This document shows positions 1 through 10,000 of a stretch of 64,000 nt of DNA, piece after piece (positions within the stretch are counted from its first letter, which is position 1; every line of letters begins with the position of its first letter). The notes under the pieces were generated by a model. The model saw only the letters and a program-made list of their open reading frames with translations, did not search any database and was not told the origin of the DNA. Made by a program: the position numbers and the translations under genes. Origin of the DNA: Nocardia brasiliensis IFM 10847 (lineage in GTDB: Bacteria; Actinomycetota; Actinomycetes; Mycobacteriales; Mycobacteriaceae); the NCBI RefSeq assembly GCF_000710915.1, contig NZ_BAUA01000100.1, positions 1 through 64,000 on the forward strand, in the 5' to 3' direction.

Positions 1-601
1 GGCCCACCACGCCACCGACGAGCGCGGAGGTCGCGGCGACCGGCACGGCCGCCGCGGCGCCGGCGACGGCGCCCATGGCGGCGGTGCCGACGGTCTGGCC
101 CGCGATCCGGTCGGACCGGCTGCGTTCCATGCCGATCGAGTCGAGGAACGTCGCCAGGTTGGCCTCCGCCATGGCGGCATTGTCGTTGATCTGGATCGCC
201 TGTTCCTGGTCCATCCAGGTCGGCGCGTCCACCTGCACGTCACCGAAACGGAACTTGCCCGAGGGCGGCGCGATCGGCGGCACCGGTGCGACCGGGACGG
301 GCGCGTGCAGCACGCCGACCGGGGCCAGGTACTTCTTCTCCGGCAGCGGGCGCGACCACTGCAGCGAGCTGTAGGTGCTGTCCGGGATGTTCAGTCCCTC
401 GTAGGGCATCGCGTTCGGCGGCTCGGCGGCCGGCCACTGGGCCGGCTGGTCGGGCTGCGTCGCGGGAGTGGGGTGTGCAGGCTCGGCGTTGGCGGTGCCG
501 GTGCCGACCAGTGCGAGGACCAGCGGAACCGCACCTGCCGCGACCATCGAGCCCACCTTCTGCCGCTGCGGGTTGGGGGCTCTGTGCTTGCCTGTGCCCA
601 T
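1..601 (-). CDS. Secreted protein of unknown function, C-terminus cut off by the window
   Basis: The reading frame starts at an ATG whose complement is at 599-601 and runs without a stop to base 1, so about 200 residues are visible. The N-terminus is basic, then hydrophobic (SMVAAGAVPLVLALVG), and ends in a likely signal peptidase site at TANA-EP near residue 39. A Pro/Ala-rich linker follows, then a middle region (about 60-150) with no motif I recognise. The last visible part is Gly/Ala-rich and hydrophobic (GTAAMGAVAGAAAA), like a glycine zipper or a membrane-inserting segment. I infer export to the envelope; the function is unknown. The 217 bases up to the next gene hold no other gene. Confidence 0.7.
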   Translation of the reverse strand, partial: MGTGKHRAPNPQRQKVGSMVAAGAVPLVLALVGTGTANAEPAHPTPATQPDQPAQWPAAEPPNAMPYEGLNIPDSTYSSLQWSRPLPEKKYLAPVGVLHAPVPVAPVPPIAPPSGKFRFGDVQVDAPTWMDQEQAIQINDNAAMAEANLATFLDSIGMERSRSDRIAGQTVGTAAMGAVAGAAAAVPVAATSALVGGVVG

Positions 602-818
602 AGGTAGATCGCCTTTCGTCAGGTCGGGAATAGCTGTCAGGTTCGACGCCCCACATTCGGATCCACCGGGCACCTGGATGGGTCGAAATTCGGGCGACAC
701 AACGGCTTTGACGTTGCCTGGAAATAGCTACTCGCGGGTCCGCGGCTGCCCCTCGAACGACTTCGGCGAGGCCGGTCTGGTGGACCGGGCCTCGCCGAAA
801 GGAGCAGGTGCGGGTACG

Positions 819-2300
819 TCAGCTGACGCGGCCCTCCGCCGCGGCCTTGGCCTTCTCCAGCAGCTTGCCGTTGTCCGCGGGCGGCGCGCCGAGCGCGGCG
901 GCGAGCTCGTCCGCGTCCTCCTCGTCGGCGTTGACCTGTTCGAGCGCGAGCCGGGCGACCACCCACTGCTCGGTGGCGGCCATCTGACCACGGCTGCGGC
1001 CGAGGAACGTGACGAACCACTGGATCACGGTGACGATCCGGCTGCGGTACCCGATCAGGTAGTACAGGTGCAGCGCGAGCCAGGCCAGCCAGGCGAAGAA
1101 CCCGCTGAACTCCAGCTTGCCGACCTGGCACACGGCGTTGAACCGCGACACCGTCGCCATGCTGCCCTTGTTGAAGTACTTGAACGGCTTGCGGTCCTGC
1201 GGAGCCTGACCGTGCAGGCCCGCCTTGATCTGCTTGGCGGCGTAGGTCGCACCCTGAATGGCGCCCTGCGCCTGCCCCGGCACGTTCGGCACCGACATCA
1301 GGTCGCCGACCACGAAGACGTTCGGGTGGCCCTTGATCGTGAGGTCCGGTTCGACGATGACGCGCCCGGCCCGATCCACCTCGGTGCCGTCGGATCGTTC
1401 GGCCAGCATCTTGCCCAGCGGGCTGGCCTGCACGCCCGCCGACCACACCTTGCACGAGGATTCGATCCGGCGGATCGTGCCGTCGGCGTCCTTCACCGTG
1501 ACGCCCAGCGCGTCGATATCGGTGACCATGGCGTTGAGCTGGATCTCGACGCCCATCTTCTCCAGCCGCTTCTTGGCCTTGCCGCCGAGCTTCGGGCCCA
1601 TCGGGCCGAGCACCGCGCCCGCGCCCTCCAGCAGCACCACCCGCGCGTCGCGCGGATCGATGTTGTGGAACGTGCCCTCGAGCGTGCGGTCGGCGAGTTC
1701 GGCGATCTGCCCGGCCAATTCGACGCCGGTCGGCCCGGCGCCGACCACCACGAAGGTGAGCAGCCGGTCGCGCATCTCCTGGCTGGTGGCCAGCTCCGCA
1801 CCCTCGAACGAGCCGAGAATCCGGCCGCGCAACTCGAGCGCGTCATCGATGGTCTTCATGCCCGGCGCGAAGGTCGCGAACTGGTTGTTGCCGAAGTAGG
1901 ACTGCTGCGCGCCGGTGGCCACGATCAGGCTGTCGAACGGGGTGACCGTGTTCGAGTTGAGCAGCCGGGAGGTGACGGTCTTGGCTTCCAGGTCGATGTC
2001 GATGACGTCCCCGAGCAGTACCTGCGCGTTCTTCTGCTTGCGCAGGACCAGCCGGGTCGCGGGCGCGATCTCGCCGACCGAGAGGATGCCGGTCGCGACC
2101 TGGTAGAGCAGCGGCTGGAACAGGTGGGAGGTGGTTTTGGAGATCAGTGTGACGTCGACGTCGGCGCGCTTGAGGTGCTTGGTGCCGAACAGGCCGCCGA
2201 AGCCCGAACCGATCACCACGACCTGGTGGCGCCGATTCTCGTGCGCACCCGTCGCCCGGCCACCGCGCCCCGCCGAATCGCTACGCGATGCTGTGGTCAT
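819..2300 (-). CDS. ndh: Type II NADH dehydrogenase (NDH-2)
   Basis: The 493-residue protein should pass electrons from NADH to menaquinone at the inner membrane face without pumping protons. It has an FAD-binding Rossmann motif (VVVIGSGFGG, glycines at 31, 33 and 36) and a second dinucleotide motif for NADH (GAGPTGVELAG) near residue 185. ATGAQQSYFGNN and VFVVGDLM are typical of the NDH-2/disulfide reductase fold. A hydrophobic amphipathic stretch near residues 405-435 fits the membrane anchor. The length is slightly above the usual 450-470 residues because of a charged 25-residue N-terminal tail. The start has a purine-rich GGAGCAGGA about 9 nt upstream. It is monocistronic and divergent from the P450 at 2519. 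Confidence 0.9.
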   Translation of the reverse strand: MTTASRSDSAGRGGRATGAHENRRHQVVVIGSGFGGLFGTKHLKRADVDVTLISKTTSHLFQPLLYQVATGILSVGEIAPATRLVLRKQKNAQVLLGDVIDIDLEAKTVTSRLLNSNTVTPFDSLIVATGAQQSYFGNNQFATFAPGMKTIDDALELRGRILGSFEGAELATSQEMRDRLLTFVVVGAGPTGVELAGQIAELADRTLEGTFHNIDPRDARVVLLEGAGAVLGPMGPKLGGKAKKRLEKMGVEIQLNAMVTDIDALGVTVKDADGTIRRIESSCKVWSAGVQASPLGKMLAERSDGTEVDRAGRVIVEPDLTIKGHPNVFVVGDLMSVPNVPGQAQGAIQGATYAAKQIKAGLHGQAPQDRKPFKYFNKGSMATVSRFNAVCQVGKLEFSGFFAWLAWLALHLYYLIGYRSRIVTVIQWFVTFLGRSRGQMAATEQWVVARLALEQVNADEEDADELAAALGAPPADNGKLLEKAKAAAEGRVS

Positions 2301-2357
2301 TGTTCATCGTCCTGCTCCTCGACAGACCGGGGATACTCTTCCCCCGCGAACGGTTGC

Positions 2358-2369
2358 TGACAGGTGTCA
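2358..2369. promoter_or_regulatory. Short inverted repeat upstream of ndh
   Basis: TGACAGGTGTCA is a perfect inverted repeat with 5-bp arms and a 2-bp spacer, 58 bp upstream of the ndh start in the divergent ndh/P450 spacer. It could be a regulator site or chance; no matching regulator lies next to it. Confidence 0.25.
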
Positions 2370-2518
2370 ACCGTAGCGGGGTGGATCGTGGCCGTCGCGG
2401 CGACGTCCCTGTTCCGGGTGTGTCGCGGCGCGCCCGCGCCGGAGTGCGTTGCGGCGAACCGCCCTTGGGCACCAGCGAAAAAGAATAGGATGAATACGGT
2501 CGTTCAGGGAGGTTTGCC

Positions 2519-4024
2519 ATGGTCGCCGGGGACCGGGTCGTTGGCAGAAAAACCAGCGTGCGCAGGAAATCCGGTAGACCGCCCGATTCCGAGAACATCG
2601 GATTGATCGAAATACCGCACGACCATCTCCTCGATCGCGCACTCGATCTGATTCCGGAACGGCACCATATTCTCGCCCGGCCGCCCAGCGGCAGCGCGGC
2701 CACCGCGGTGCACGGCGACGCAGGCCTGCCGTATCTGGGCCGGATGCTGCAGTACATGCGGTGGGGCCCCGCCGAAATGATGGGCCGGTATCGGAAATAC
2801 GGTCCGGTCTCGATGAATACTTCGCTCGGGGTCGATCGGGTGCTCGTCGCGGGGCCCGAAGCGCTCGACGAAGTGCTCGGCCGGCGGCGCCGCGATTTCG
2901 GCCAGGGCTGGGACTATTTCATCGGACCGTTCTTCCGGCGCGGTCTGCTGTTGCTCGAGTTCGACGAGCACAAATTCCATCGCCGGATCATGCAGCAGGC
3001 TTTCACCAGGGACCGGCTGGCGGCGCATCTGGCGGCGCTGACCCCGGTGGTACGCACCAGCATCGAGCGCTGGGTTCCGCAGGGCGGCAACGCCGAACGC
3101 ACCGTGCGCCTGTATCCGACGTTCAAGGAACTGACCCTCGATATCGCGGGGGAGATGTTCATGGCCGCCGATGTCGGACCGCAGCGCCGTGAGTTGGTGG
3201 ACGCTTTCCTCGACTGCACGCACGCCGCGCTCGCGCTGATCCGGCATCCGGTGCCCGGCGGCAACTGGCGGGCGGGTCTGCGCGGCCGCCGGGTGCTGGA
3301 GGACTACTTCCGGGCGATGCTGCCGGACAAGCGGCGGACCGAGACGTCGGACCTGTTCTCCGGCCTCTGTCACGCGCGCAGCGAGGACGGTGGCGTGTTC
3401 GGCGACGCGGATGTGGTGAACCACATGATCTTTCTGATCATGGCCGCGCACGACACCACCACGACCGCGGCCACCGCGGTCACCTACTATCTGGGCAAGC
3501 ATCCGCAGTGGCAGCAGCGGGTGCGTAGCGAAGTGCTCGCGCTCGACGCCGAAACCGACGGCGCCGCACCGACTATCGCGGACCTCGAGAGCTTGCGCGA
3601 CCTGGATCTGGTGCTCAAGGAGAGCCTGCGCCTGATGCCGCCGGTGCCCGGTCTGTGCCGGCGTGCGGTGCGCGATACCGAGATCTCGGGCCACTACATT
3701 CCGGCGGGCACCCAGGTCGATCTCGCCTATCAGGTCAACCATCTGCTCGACGAATTGTGGACCGAGCCAGAGCTGTTCGACCCCGAACGGTTTAACGAGC
3801 AACGGCGCGAGGACAAATCGCATCGGCTGGCGTTCCTGCCGTTCGGTGCGGGCGCGCACAAGTGCATCGGCATGCACTTCGGCACGTTCGAGGTGAAGAC
3901 GGTGATCGCCGCGCTGGTGCGTGCGTACACCTGGCAGATCCCCGAGGACTATCGGATGCCCTGGGGTTTCACCACCATTCCGTTCCCCAGGGACGGGGCG
4001 CCGATTACCCTGCGGCGCCGCTGA
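2519..4024 (+). CDS. Cytochrome P450, CYP136-like
   Basis: The 501-residue P450 has the I-helix oxygen-activation motif AAHDTTTTA (about 308-316), the K-helix ExxR in KESLR (about 366-370) and the haem-ligand loop FLPFGAGAHKCIG with Cys449 as thiolate ligand. It is longer than the soluble 400-residue actinobacterial P450s, with an N-terminal extension of about 60 residues. The order and spacing resemble mycobacterial CYP136; that family placement is from memory and inferred. GGGAGGT at 2507-2513 sits 5 nt from the ATG and fixes the start. No ferredoxin or reductase is adjacent, so it must use partners encoded elsewhere. The substrate is unknown. Confidence 0.85.
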   Translation: MVAGDRVVGRKTSVRRKSGRPPDSENIGLIEIPHDHLLDRALDLIPERHHILARPPSGSAATAVHGDAGLPYLGRMLQYMRWGPAEMMGRYRKYGPVSMNTSLGVDRVLVAGPEALDEVLGRRRRDFGQGWDYFIGPFFRRGLLLLEFDEHKFHRRIMQQAFTRDRLAAHLAALTPVVRTSIERWVPQGGNAERTVRLYPTFKELTLDIAGEMFMAADVGPQRRELVDAFLDCTHAALALIRHPVPGGNWRAGLRGRRVLEDYFRAMLPDKRRTETSDLFSGLCHARSEDGGVFGDADVVNHMIFLIMAAHDTTTTAATAVTYYLGKHPQWQQRVRSEVLALDAETDGAAPTIADLESLRDLDLVLKESLRLMPPVPGLCRRAVRDTEISGHYIPAGTQVDLAYQVNHLLDELWTEPELFDPERFNEQRREDKSHRLAFLPFGAGAHKCIGMHFGTFEVKTVIAALVRAYTWQIPEDYRMPWGFTTIPFPRDGAPITLRRR

Positions 4025-4032
4025 ACTTCCGC

Positions 4033-4059
4033 GTCCCGCACCAGGAACCGGTGCGGGAC
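4033..4059. terminator. Hairpin terminator between convergent genes
   Basis: GTCCCGCACC (4033-4042) and GGTGCGGGAC (4050-4059) form a perfect 10-bp stem with a 7-nt loop, just after the P450 stop and before the end of the opposing gene at 4068. There is no T-run, as is common for GC-rich actinobacterial terminators. It could serve both strands. Confidence 0.65.
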
Positions 4060-4067
4060 AACAGGTA

Positions 4068-4976
4068 TCAGCGTCCCGCGAACAGCATCTCGGCGACCTT
4101 GGTGTCGGTGGCCGCGCCGTCTTCGTAGCCGCCCGCGTTACCCAGTGCGGTCATGACGGCCAGGGTGTATCGCTCGCCGGGACCTGCGAAGCCGACCGAG
4201 TTCACGACCCAGCCGCCCTGTTCCTCGGACCAGCCGTTCTTCAGACCGGGCCGCATCGGCGCGCCCGCGCCCCACACACCCCAGTGCTGGTTGCTGTCCA
4301 CCGAGCGCATCCGGTCCAGCAGGTAGGCGCGGTCGTCGGGGTGCATCTGGTTGAGGATGTTGTCCATCAGCCGGTCCAGGTCGGCGGCGGTGCACTTCTG
4401 GAACGACCAATCCGGGAACAGCGCGGTGTTGGTCGGCTGCGGGACCAGGGTGGCCATGCCGTTGGCGCGGAAGGCGTTGTTGAACGCCATCCGATCCAGG
4501 CCCGCGTACTTGGCCCAGAGCACGTCGGTGGCGCGGTCGTTGGAGGTGGCCAGCATGGATTCCATCAGGCCGCGATCTTCCGGGGTGAGGTTGATCGCGC
4601 CGACCCGGGCCCGGTTCAGCAGATCCTCGGCGATGGCGAGTTTGATGGTGGAGGCGGTCCAGACCGCGTTCTCCGCGTTCGCATTCGCGTACACGCCACC
4701 GGAAACCCGGTCGCGCACAACGTAACCGGTGACGCCGGGGCGACCCTTCAGGTAGTTGTCGACCTTGCTGATCCGATTGCTCATATCGCAGTCGAACCCG
4801 GACAGGCAGGCATCGGTATGCGCCAGCGGCACCGGCACGGCGGCCGCGTGCGGGAGCAGGGCGGGCGCGCTCGGGATGAGGATCGCCGCGGCGGCGAGGA
4901 CACAGGCGGAGGCGGCCACACGGGGAACGGCGCGGGTGGCGGGCGACGGGTAACGCACGGTGGAACACGATCGCAC
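4068..4976 (-). CDS. Secreted serine hydrolase of the beta-lactamase / penicillin-binding fold
   Basis: The 302-residue protein carries a signal peptide (hydrophobic core ACVLAAAAILIP, residues 24-35). The active-site motifs of the class A beta-lactamase fold are present in order: S109-T-I-K112 (SxxK), S145-N146-D147 (in the SDN position) and K247-N-G249 (in place of KTG). The Glu of the omega loop was not identified with certainty, so it may be a DD-peptidase-like or degenerate hydrolase rather than a true beta-lactamase. GTG at 4976 is used as start; a second GTG lies 18 bases downstream, and neither has a clear ribosome-binding site. It probably acts in the envelope on peptidoglycan or beta-lactams. 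Confidence 0.75.
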   Translation of the reverse strand: MRSCSTVRYPSPATRAVPRVAASACVLAAAAILIPSAPALLPHAAAVPVPLAHTDACLSGFDCDMSNRISKVDNYLKGRPGVTGYVVRDRVSGGVYANANAENAVWTASTIKLAIAEDLLNRARVGAINLTPEDRGLMESMLATSNDRATDVLWAKYAGLDRMAFNNAFRANGMATLVPQPTNTALFPDWSFQKCTAADLDRLMDNILNQMHPDDRAYLLDRMRSVDSNQHWGVWGAGAPMRPGLKNGWSEEQGGWVVNSVGFAGPGERYTLAVMTALGNAGGYEDGAATDTKVAEMLFAGR

Positions 4977-5076
4977 ATCGGAGCCCGAGACGCACGTCTT
5001 GAGCTGAAGTCCGGCTTGTGCTATCGCATTCGTTGCGCGCTTGTGCCCCAGCGGGTTTCAGCCACCCGCGGGCCGT

Positions 5077-5283
5077 TTAGCGGAACGCGGCCTGCAGTTC
5101 CTCTACTGTGCGGCCGTTCAGCCGGTAGCAGTGCTCGAACGCCTCGGAGTGCTGATCGCGCGGCCAGGAATGTAGGACGACGGTGCGGCCGTAGCCTCGC
5201 GAGTTGACGAGCTCCCAGCGGTCTCCCACGCGGCGGACTGTGAACCCGCCCCTCGGGACCAGGGGAATCACCATCGCATCCAT
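5077..5283 (-). CDS. Small hypothetical protein, 68 residues
   Basis: The frame reads from an ATG at 5283 (MDAMVIPLVPRGGFTV) to a stop at 5077 and is stop-free further upstream to 5343. The composition is balanced and protein-like (RRVGDRWELVNSRGYGR), with no signal peptide or membrane segment. A purine-rich GAAAGG lies 13 nt upstream, which is far for a ribosome-binding site. I do not recognise a family. Support comes only from the reading frame and amino-acid composition. Confidence 0.4.
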   Translation of the reverse strand: MDAMVIPLVPRGGFTVRRVGDRWELVNSRGYGRTVVLHSWPRDQHSEAFEHCYRLNGRTVEELQAAFR

Positions 5284-5633
5284 GAACGCGAACCAGCCTT
5301 TCGGTGCTCTCTCGTTCCTCCCCGGATGAGCACTGTCGCACATCGGCGGCGCGGATCCGAGCGGACACGGCGAAGGAACGTGTTCTGGTGTGGTTCAACT
5401 CACTCCCCTTGCTGGGTAGACCATTTGGTCGCTTTGCCGCCCGGGGGGCGAGCGGCGTGCGATCGGTGCAGGTGGCCGGGCGTGGCGCGCGGTGAGTGAA
5501 CGTGTTCGAAGCAGGTGGGCGGCGGTTCATGCTGTGACGTACCGTTACAGTTAACATGCCGCAATCACGCGGCGCCGTTGTGGGCAGCATGCACAACCGG
5601 CCGAACGCTCGATATCGACGCGAGGCGGTGACC
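5284..5633. other. Intergenic region, no gene seen
   Basis: These 350 bases lie upstream of both the small gene and the GGDEF gene. The same 10-mer GAACGTGTTC (GAAC and GTTC half-sites two bases apart) occurs at 5376-5385 and 5498-5507. An AT-richer stretch near 5530-5555 (GTTACAGTTAACAT) could hold the promoter of the GGDEF gene. No coding signal is convincing. Confidence 0.4.
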
Positions 5634-5670
5634 ATGACCGATATCCGACGGATCTTCCGGGCCTGGTGGC

Positions 5671-6750
5671 GTGACGCGGGTCGACTACCGCTGGCTGGTC
5701 GAGACCTTCGCCTCGCACTCCGCGCTCGCGGCGCTCAAGCTGATGGTCGGCACGGCGGGCTTGGTGATGATGGCGATCACCCTGCTGGCGCTGGTCTCGC
5801 ACGCCGGTCAGGCCGGTCCGGTCGGCGTCACCCAGGCGATCGCGGTGAGCGTGCTGGCCGGGCTGTGGACGTTGCGCTGGTGGCTGCTGCCGTGGCCGTC
5901 CGAGCGCGAATCCCTGGTGTGGGTCGCGGCCATCGATATCGGCATCACCGCGAACAACATCCTGGTCCAGGACCGGCTGCTCGGCGCATTGGGCATCGTC
6001 CTGCTAGCCACCACCGGCGGTTACGTGACGATCTTCCACGGGCCGCGGATCCTGGCCTGGCATCTGGGCTGGTCGCTGCTGTCGATCGTGCTGCTGGCCG
6101 TGCTGCTGGTGCTCGGCGAACCGGGTGACAACGCGCACGCCACCGGCGATCCGGCGCTGGCCGTCGGCGTGGTGCTGGCCAATATCGCGGTGACCGGTGT
6201 GGTTTTGCCGGTCGTGCAGTTCTGCCACTGGCTGCTGCGCCTGGACGCGCTGTCCGATCCGCTGACCCGCCTGCTGAACCGGCGCGGCCTCGATTCCCGC
6301 CTCGCGCAGTACGCGCACCGCGGGCGGGGTGGTCCGGTTTACGTTGTGATCATCGATCTGGATCGCTTCAAGTCCGTCAACGACACCGCCGGGCACTCGC
6401 TCGGCGACGAGGTACTGGTCCGTACCGCGGACTGCCTGCGCGCCGCGGTGCCGTCGGAGGCCGTGATCGCGCGCACCGGCGGCGACGAGTTCGTGGTGGT
6501 CGGCACGCTGCGCGCGGAAACGCTCGAGGTGCTGGCCGAACGGATACGGAGCGCGATCGCCGCGACGGACACGCTGCCGATTTCGATCACCGCGAGCATC
6601 GGTACCGCTGTCTCGGATCAGAGCGCGGGATCGAGTATGCGAGACCTGTTCCGGCGCGCCGATTCCGCCATGTACCGCGCGAAACAGCTGGGCGGCAACA
6701 CCGTCATCGCCGGTCGTTGCGACGGCGCCGCGCAGACGGTGCTGGATTGA
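5671..6750 (+). CDS. Membrane-bound GGDEF protein (diguanylate cyclase), N-terminus apparently frameshifted
   Basis: Several hydrophobic membrane segments occupy residues 20-190. A GGDEF domain follows, with DPLTRLLNRRG, DLDRFKSVND and the intact signature GGDEF (ARTGGDEFVVVG), so cyclic-di-GMP synthesis is likely. The GTG at 5671 is the first start in the domain frame. The paralogue at 22317 begins with an extra segment (MADGRSMFRTWWQDPVDYRRLVE). The same segment exists here from the ATG at 5634 (MTDIRRIFRAWWRDA) but in another frame: four bases (5676-5679) stand where the paralogue has three. Both genes also share GAGGCGGTGACC just before the start. The short form may still be functional. 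Confidence 0.8.
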   Translation: MTRVDYRWLVETFASHSALAALKLMVGTAGLVMMAITLLALVSHAGQAGPVGVTQAIAVSVLAGLWTLRWWLLPWPSERESLVWVAAIDIGITANNILVQDRLLGALGIVLLATTGGYVTIFHGPRILAWHLGWSLLSIVLLAVLLVLGEPGDNAHATGDPALAVGVVLANIAVTGVVLPVVQFCHWLLRLDALSDPLTRLLNRRGLDSRLAQYAHRGRGGPVYVVIIDLDRFKSVNDTAGHSLGDEVLVRTADCLRAAVPSEAVIARTGGDEFVVVGTLRAETLEVLAERIRSAIAATDTLPISITASIGTAVSDQSAGSSMRDLFRRADSAMYRAKQLGGNTVIAGRCDGAAQTVLD

Positions 6751-7068
6751 GCAGGAACCGGCGCCCGCGCGCGTCGCGCTGGTGGACCGCTGGGCTGGTG
6801 CTGCGGCGGAGGACCGCCGTGCTGCGCCGGTGCGCCGATAGCGGATCGCTGTGCCGCGTCGGTGTTCCGGCGGGTGGACTGCCGTGCTGTGCCTGGGCTC
6901 CGGCATCGGGCCGTTCGACCGGTGCCGCAAGACGCTTCGGCGGGTAGTGCGCTTGCCGCGCGCGGGTTGGGCGTATAAACGTGCGGGATGTCGCGTGGTC
7001 CCGGCGCGACCGAGGAGCCGCGCGAATTCCACCCGCAGTCCGTCACCGCACCGATCGAGAGGGCGCAG
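6751..7068. promoter_or_regulatory. Spacer upstream of recC with a probable -10 element
   Basis: This 318-base gap follows the GGDEF gene. Near its end, TATAAA at 6974-6979 is the most AT-rich hexamer in the area and fits a -10 box; the -35 is weak (GCTTGC at 6951-6956, 17-nt gap). An ATG at 6988, in frame with recC, would then be nearly leaderless. The ribosome-binding site GAGAGGG at 7057-7063 instead marks the ATG at 7069. Nothing else is evident in the gap. Confidence 0.4.
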
Positions 7069-10000
7069 ATGCCGTTGCACATCCACCGTGCCGAGCGCGC
7101 CGACGTGCTGGCGGACGAGCTGGCCGGGTTGCTGGCCACGCCGCTGCCGGATCCGTTCGCGGCGGAGGTGGTGGCGGTGCCCGCGAAAGGCGTGGAACGG
7201 TGGCTGACCCAGCGCCTGTCCGGGGTGCTCGGCGTCTCCGGTGCGGCGGGGGCGATGGCGTTCGCTCCGTCCACCGGTACCGCGTCGACCGACGGCGTGG
7301 CCGCGAACATCCAGTTCCCGTCGCCGGCCGCGCTGGTCACCGCGGCGCTGGCCGCGGCGAGCGGGGTTCGGCCCGAAGACGATCCGTGGGCGCCGGACAA
7401 TCTGGTGTGGACCTTGCTGCGGGTGATCGACGCCTCGCTCGGACAGCCGTGGTGCGCGGTGCTGACCCGGCATCTGGGCGCGCAGGACGGCACCGGACGC
7501 GATCATCGGATCGGCCGCCGCTACGCCACCGCCGCGCACCTGGCCGCGCTCTTCGACAGCTACGCGAGCCAGCGGCCCGCCTTGATCGTGGCGTGGGCCG
7601 CCGCGTCGGACACCGACGGCGCGGGCAATCCGGTGCCGGAGGACCTGCGGTGGCAGCCGGAACTGTGGCGGCGCCTGCGGGCCGAGGTCGGTACGCCGAG
7701 CCCGGCGGAGCGGCTCGACGCCGCGTGCGCACGGCTGCGCGCCGAACCCGGACTCGTACCGCTTCCCGAGCGCTTCTCGCTGTTCGGCGCGACCCGGCTG
7801 GCGACCGATCAGCTTGCCGTGCTCAGCGCCCTCGCGCAGACCCGGGACATCCATGTGTGGCTCCCGCATCCGAGCCCGGTGATGTGGCGCGCGTTGCGCG
7901 CCGCGCCCGCGGCGAGCACCCGCGCGGCCGATCGCAGCGCCGCGGCGGTGCGGCACCCGTTGCTCGCAGGGCTCGCCCGGGACGTGCGGGAGTTGCAGCA
8001 GCGCCTGGCCGGTGCGGCCGACACCGACACGCACCATCCGGTCGCCGATGCCGCTGAGTCACTTCCTGATTCAGCGGATACGACGTTGCTCCGCGCGGTA
8101 CAGGCGGGCCTGCGCGACGATCGATGGCCGCCCGCCGCGGTCCGCGCGGGTGACGGGACGGTGCAGGTGCACGCCTGTCACGGCCCCGCGCGTCAGGTCG
8201 AGGTGCTGCGCGAATGCCTGCTCGGCCTCTTCGCCGCGGACGACACGCTGGAGCCGCGGGACGTGCTCGTCATGTGCCCCGAGGTGGAGACCTATGCCCC
8301 GCTGGTACGGGCCGCCTTCGGGCAGCAGAGCGCGGGATCGGCCGGGCCCGTGTCGGATTCGGCCCATCCGGCGCACGGGCTGCGGGTGCGGCTCGCCGAC
8401 CGCGGCCGCGGCATCACCAATCCGCTGCTGGCGGTGATCGGCGTGCTGCTCGAGCTGGCCGACGGGCGGGTCACCGTCACCCAGGTGCTGGATCTGGCGG
8501 CGGCCGAAACCGTCCGGCGGCGTTGTGGATTCGACGACGACGATATCGAGCGCCTGCGTGAGTGGGCCGCCGAATCGGGTGCGCGCTGGGGGATCGGCCA
8601 GCGGCAGCGGCAGGCCTTCGGCCTCGCCGACTTCGCGCAGAACACCTTGAACAGCGCGGTGGATCGCATCCTGCTCGGGGTAACCGCGGGCGAAACCTCC
8701 GAGGACTGGCTCGATCTCGCGTTGCCGCTCGACGATGTGGACAGCAATGATGTCGACCTGGCCGGCCGGTTCGCGGAATTCATCGATCGGCTCGCGGTGT
8801 GCCTGCGCGATCTGCGCGGCCCCCGGCCCGCGCACGAGTGGGCGGCGGTTCTGGGCCGTGCGCTGGATCTGCTGACGGACGTGCCGAATTCGCAGTCCTG
8901 GGTGCGCACCGAGGCGCGCACCGAACTCGCCGCCGCGCTCGAGCGCGCGGGCGAGGTCGACCTGCGCCTCGCCGACGTCGAGGTGCTGCTGCACGCGCGG
9001 CTGGCCGCCCGCCCCACCCGGGCCAACTTCCGCACCGGCGAGCTGACCGTGTGCGCACTCGTGCCGATGCGTTCGGTGCCGCACCGGGTGGTGGTGCTGC
9101 TCGGCCTGGACGACGACGTGTTCCCGCGGGCCGGCGGCGTGGACGGCGACGACGTGCTGGCGCGCGATCCACTGCTCGGCGAACGGGATCCGCGGAGCGA
9201 GGATCGTCAGCTGCTGCTCGACGCCGTCCTCGCGGCGCAGGAGAAGCTACTGGTGTTCCACACCGGGGCCGACCCGGTGAGCGGCGCGCATCGCCCGCCA
9301 GCCATCCCGGTCGCCGAGCTGCTCGACGTGCTGCGGGCGCACGTCGGCGGGCCGGGTATGGACACAGTGGTGACGCGGCATCCGTTGCAGGGCTTCGACC
9401 GTCGCAATTTCCGCGCCGACGCGCCGTTCAGTTTCGACACGGTGGCGCTGGCCGGCGCGGTGTCCGCGGGGCAGCCCGCGCAACCGCGTCCCGCGTTCCT
9501 GCCCGAGCCGCTGTCCACCCCGGAACTCGCCGATGTCGCATTGGCCGACCTGATCTCGTTCGTCGAGCATCCGGTGCGCGCGTTCCTGTGGCAGCGGCTC
9601 GGTCTGCGCGTGCCGGAGCACGACGAGGACATCGCCGATCGGTTGCCCATCGAACTCGACGGGCTGGCCAAATGGGAACTCGGTGAACGGCTGCTCGCCG
9701 CCCGCCTGACCGGCGCCGACCCGGCGGCCCTGCGGGCCGCCGAATGGCGCCGGGGCACCTTGCCGCCCTTCGGTTTCGGCGCCGCGGTGCTGGACGAGGT
9801 CGAGCACACGGTCGACAAGCTGGTCCGCGCGTCGCAGGCCGACTACGAAGGCCCGGTGCGGGCCGTCGACGTCGCGGTGGACCTCGGTAACGGCCGCAGG
9901 CTCACCGGGACCGTGCCCGAGGTGCGCGGGGAAACCCTGGTGCGCACCACCTTCTCCCGGCTCGCCCCGAAACACCGGATCGCGGCGTGGGTTTCGCTGC

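Noticed and set aside
468-2360. 630-codon plus-strand frame opposite ndh
   Set aside because: It is antisense to ndh, full of Arg/Gly/Val/Asp, and has no ribosome-binding site.
5376-5507. Two copies of GAACGTGTTC as a KstR-like operator pair
   Set aside because: They lack the outer T and A of the KstR consensus, and no KstR-type regulator or lipid gene is adjacent.
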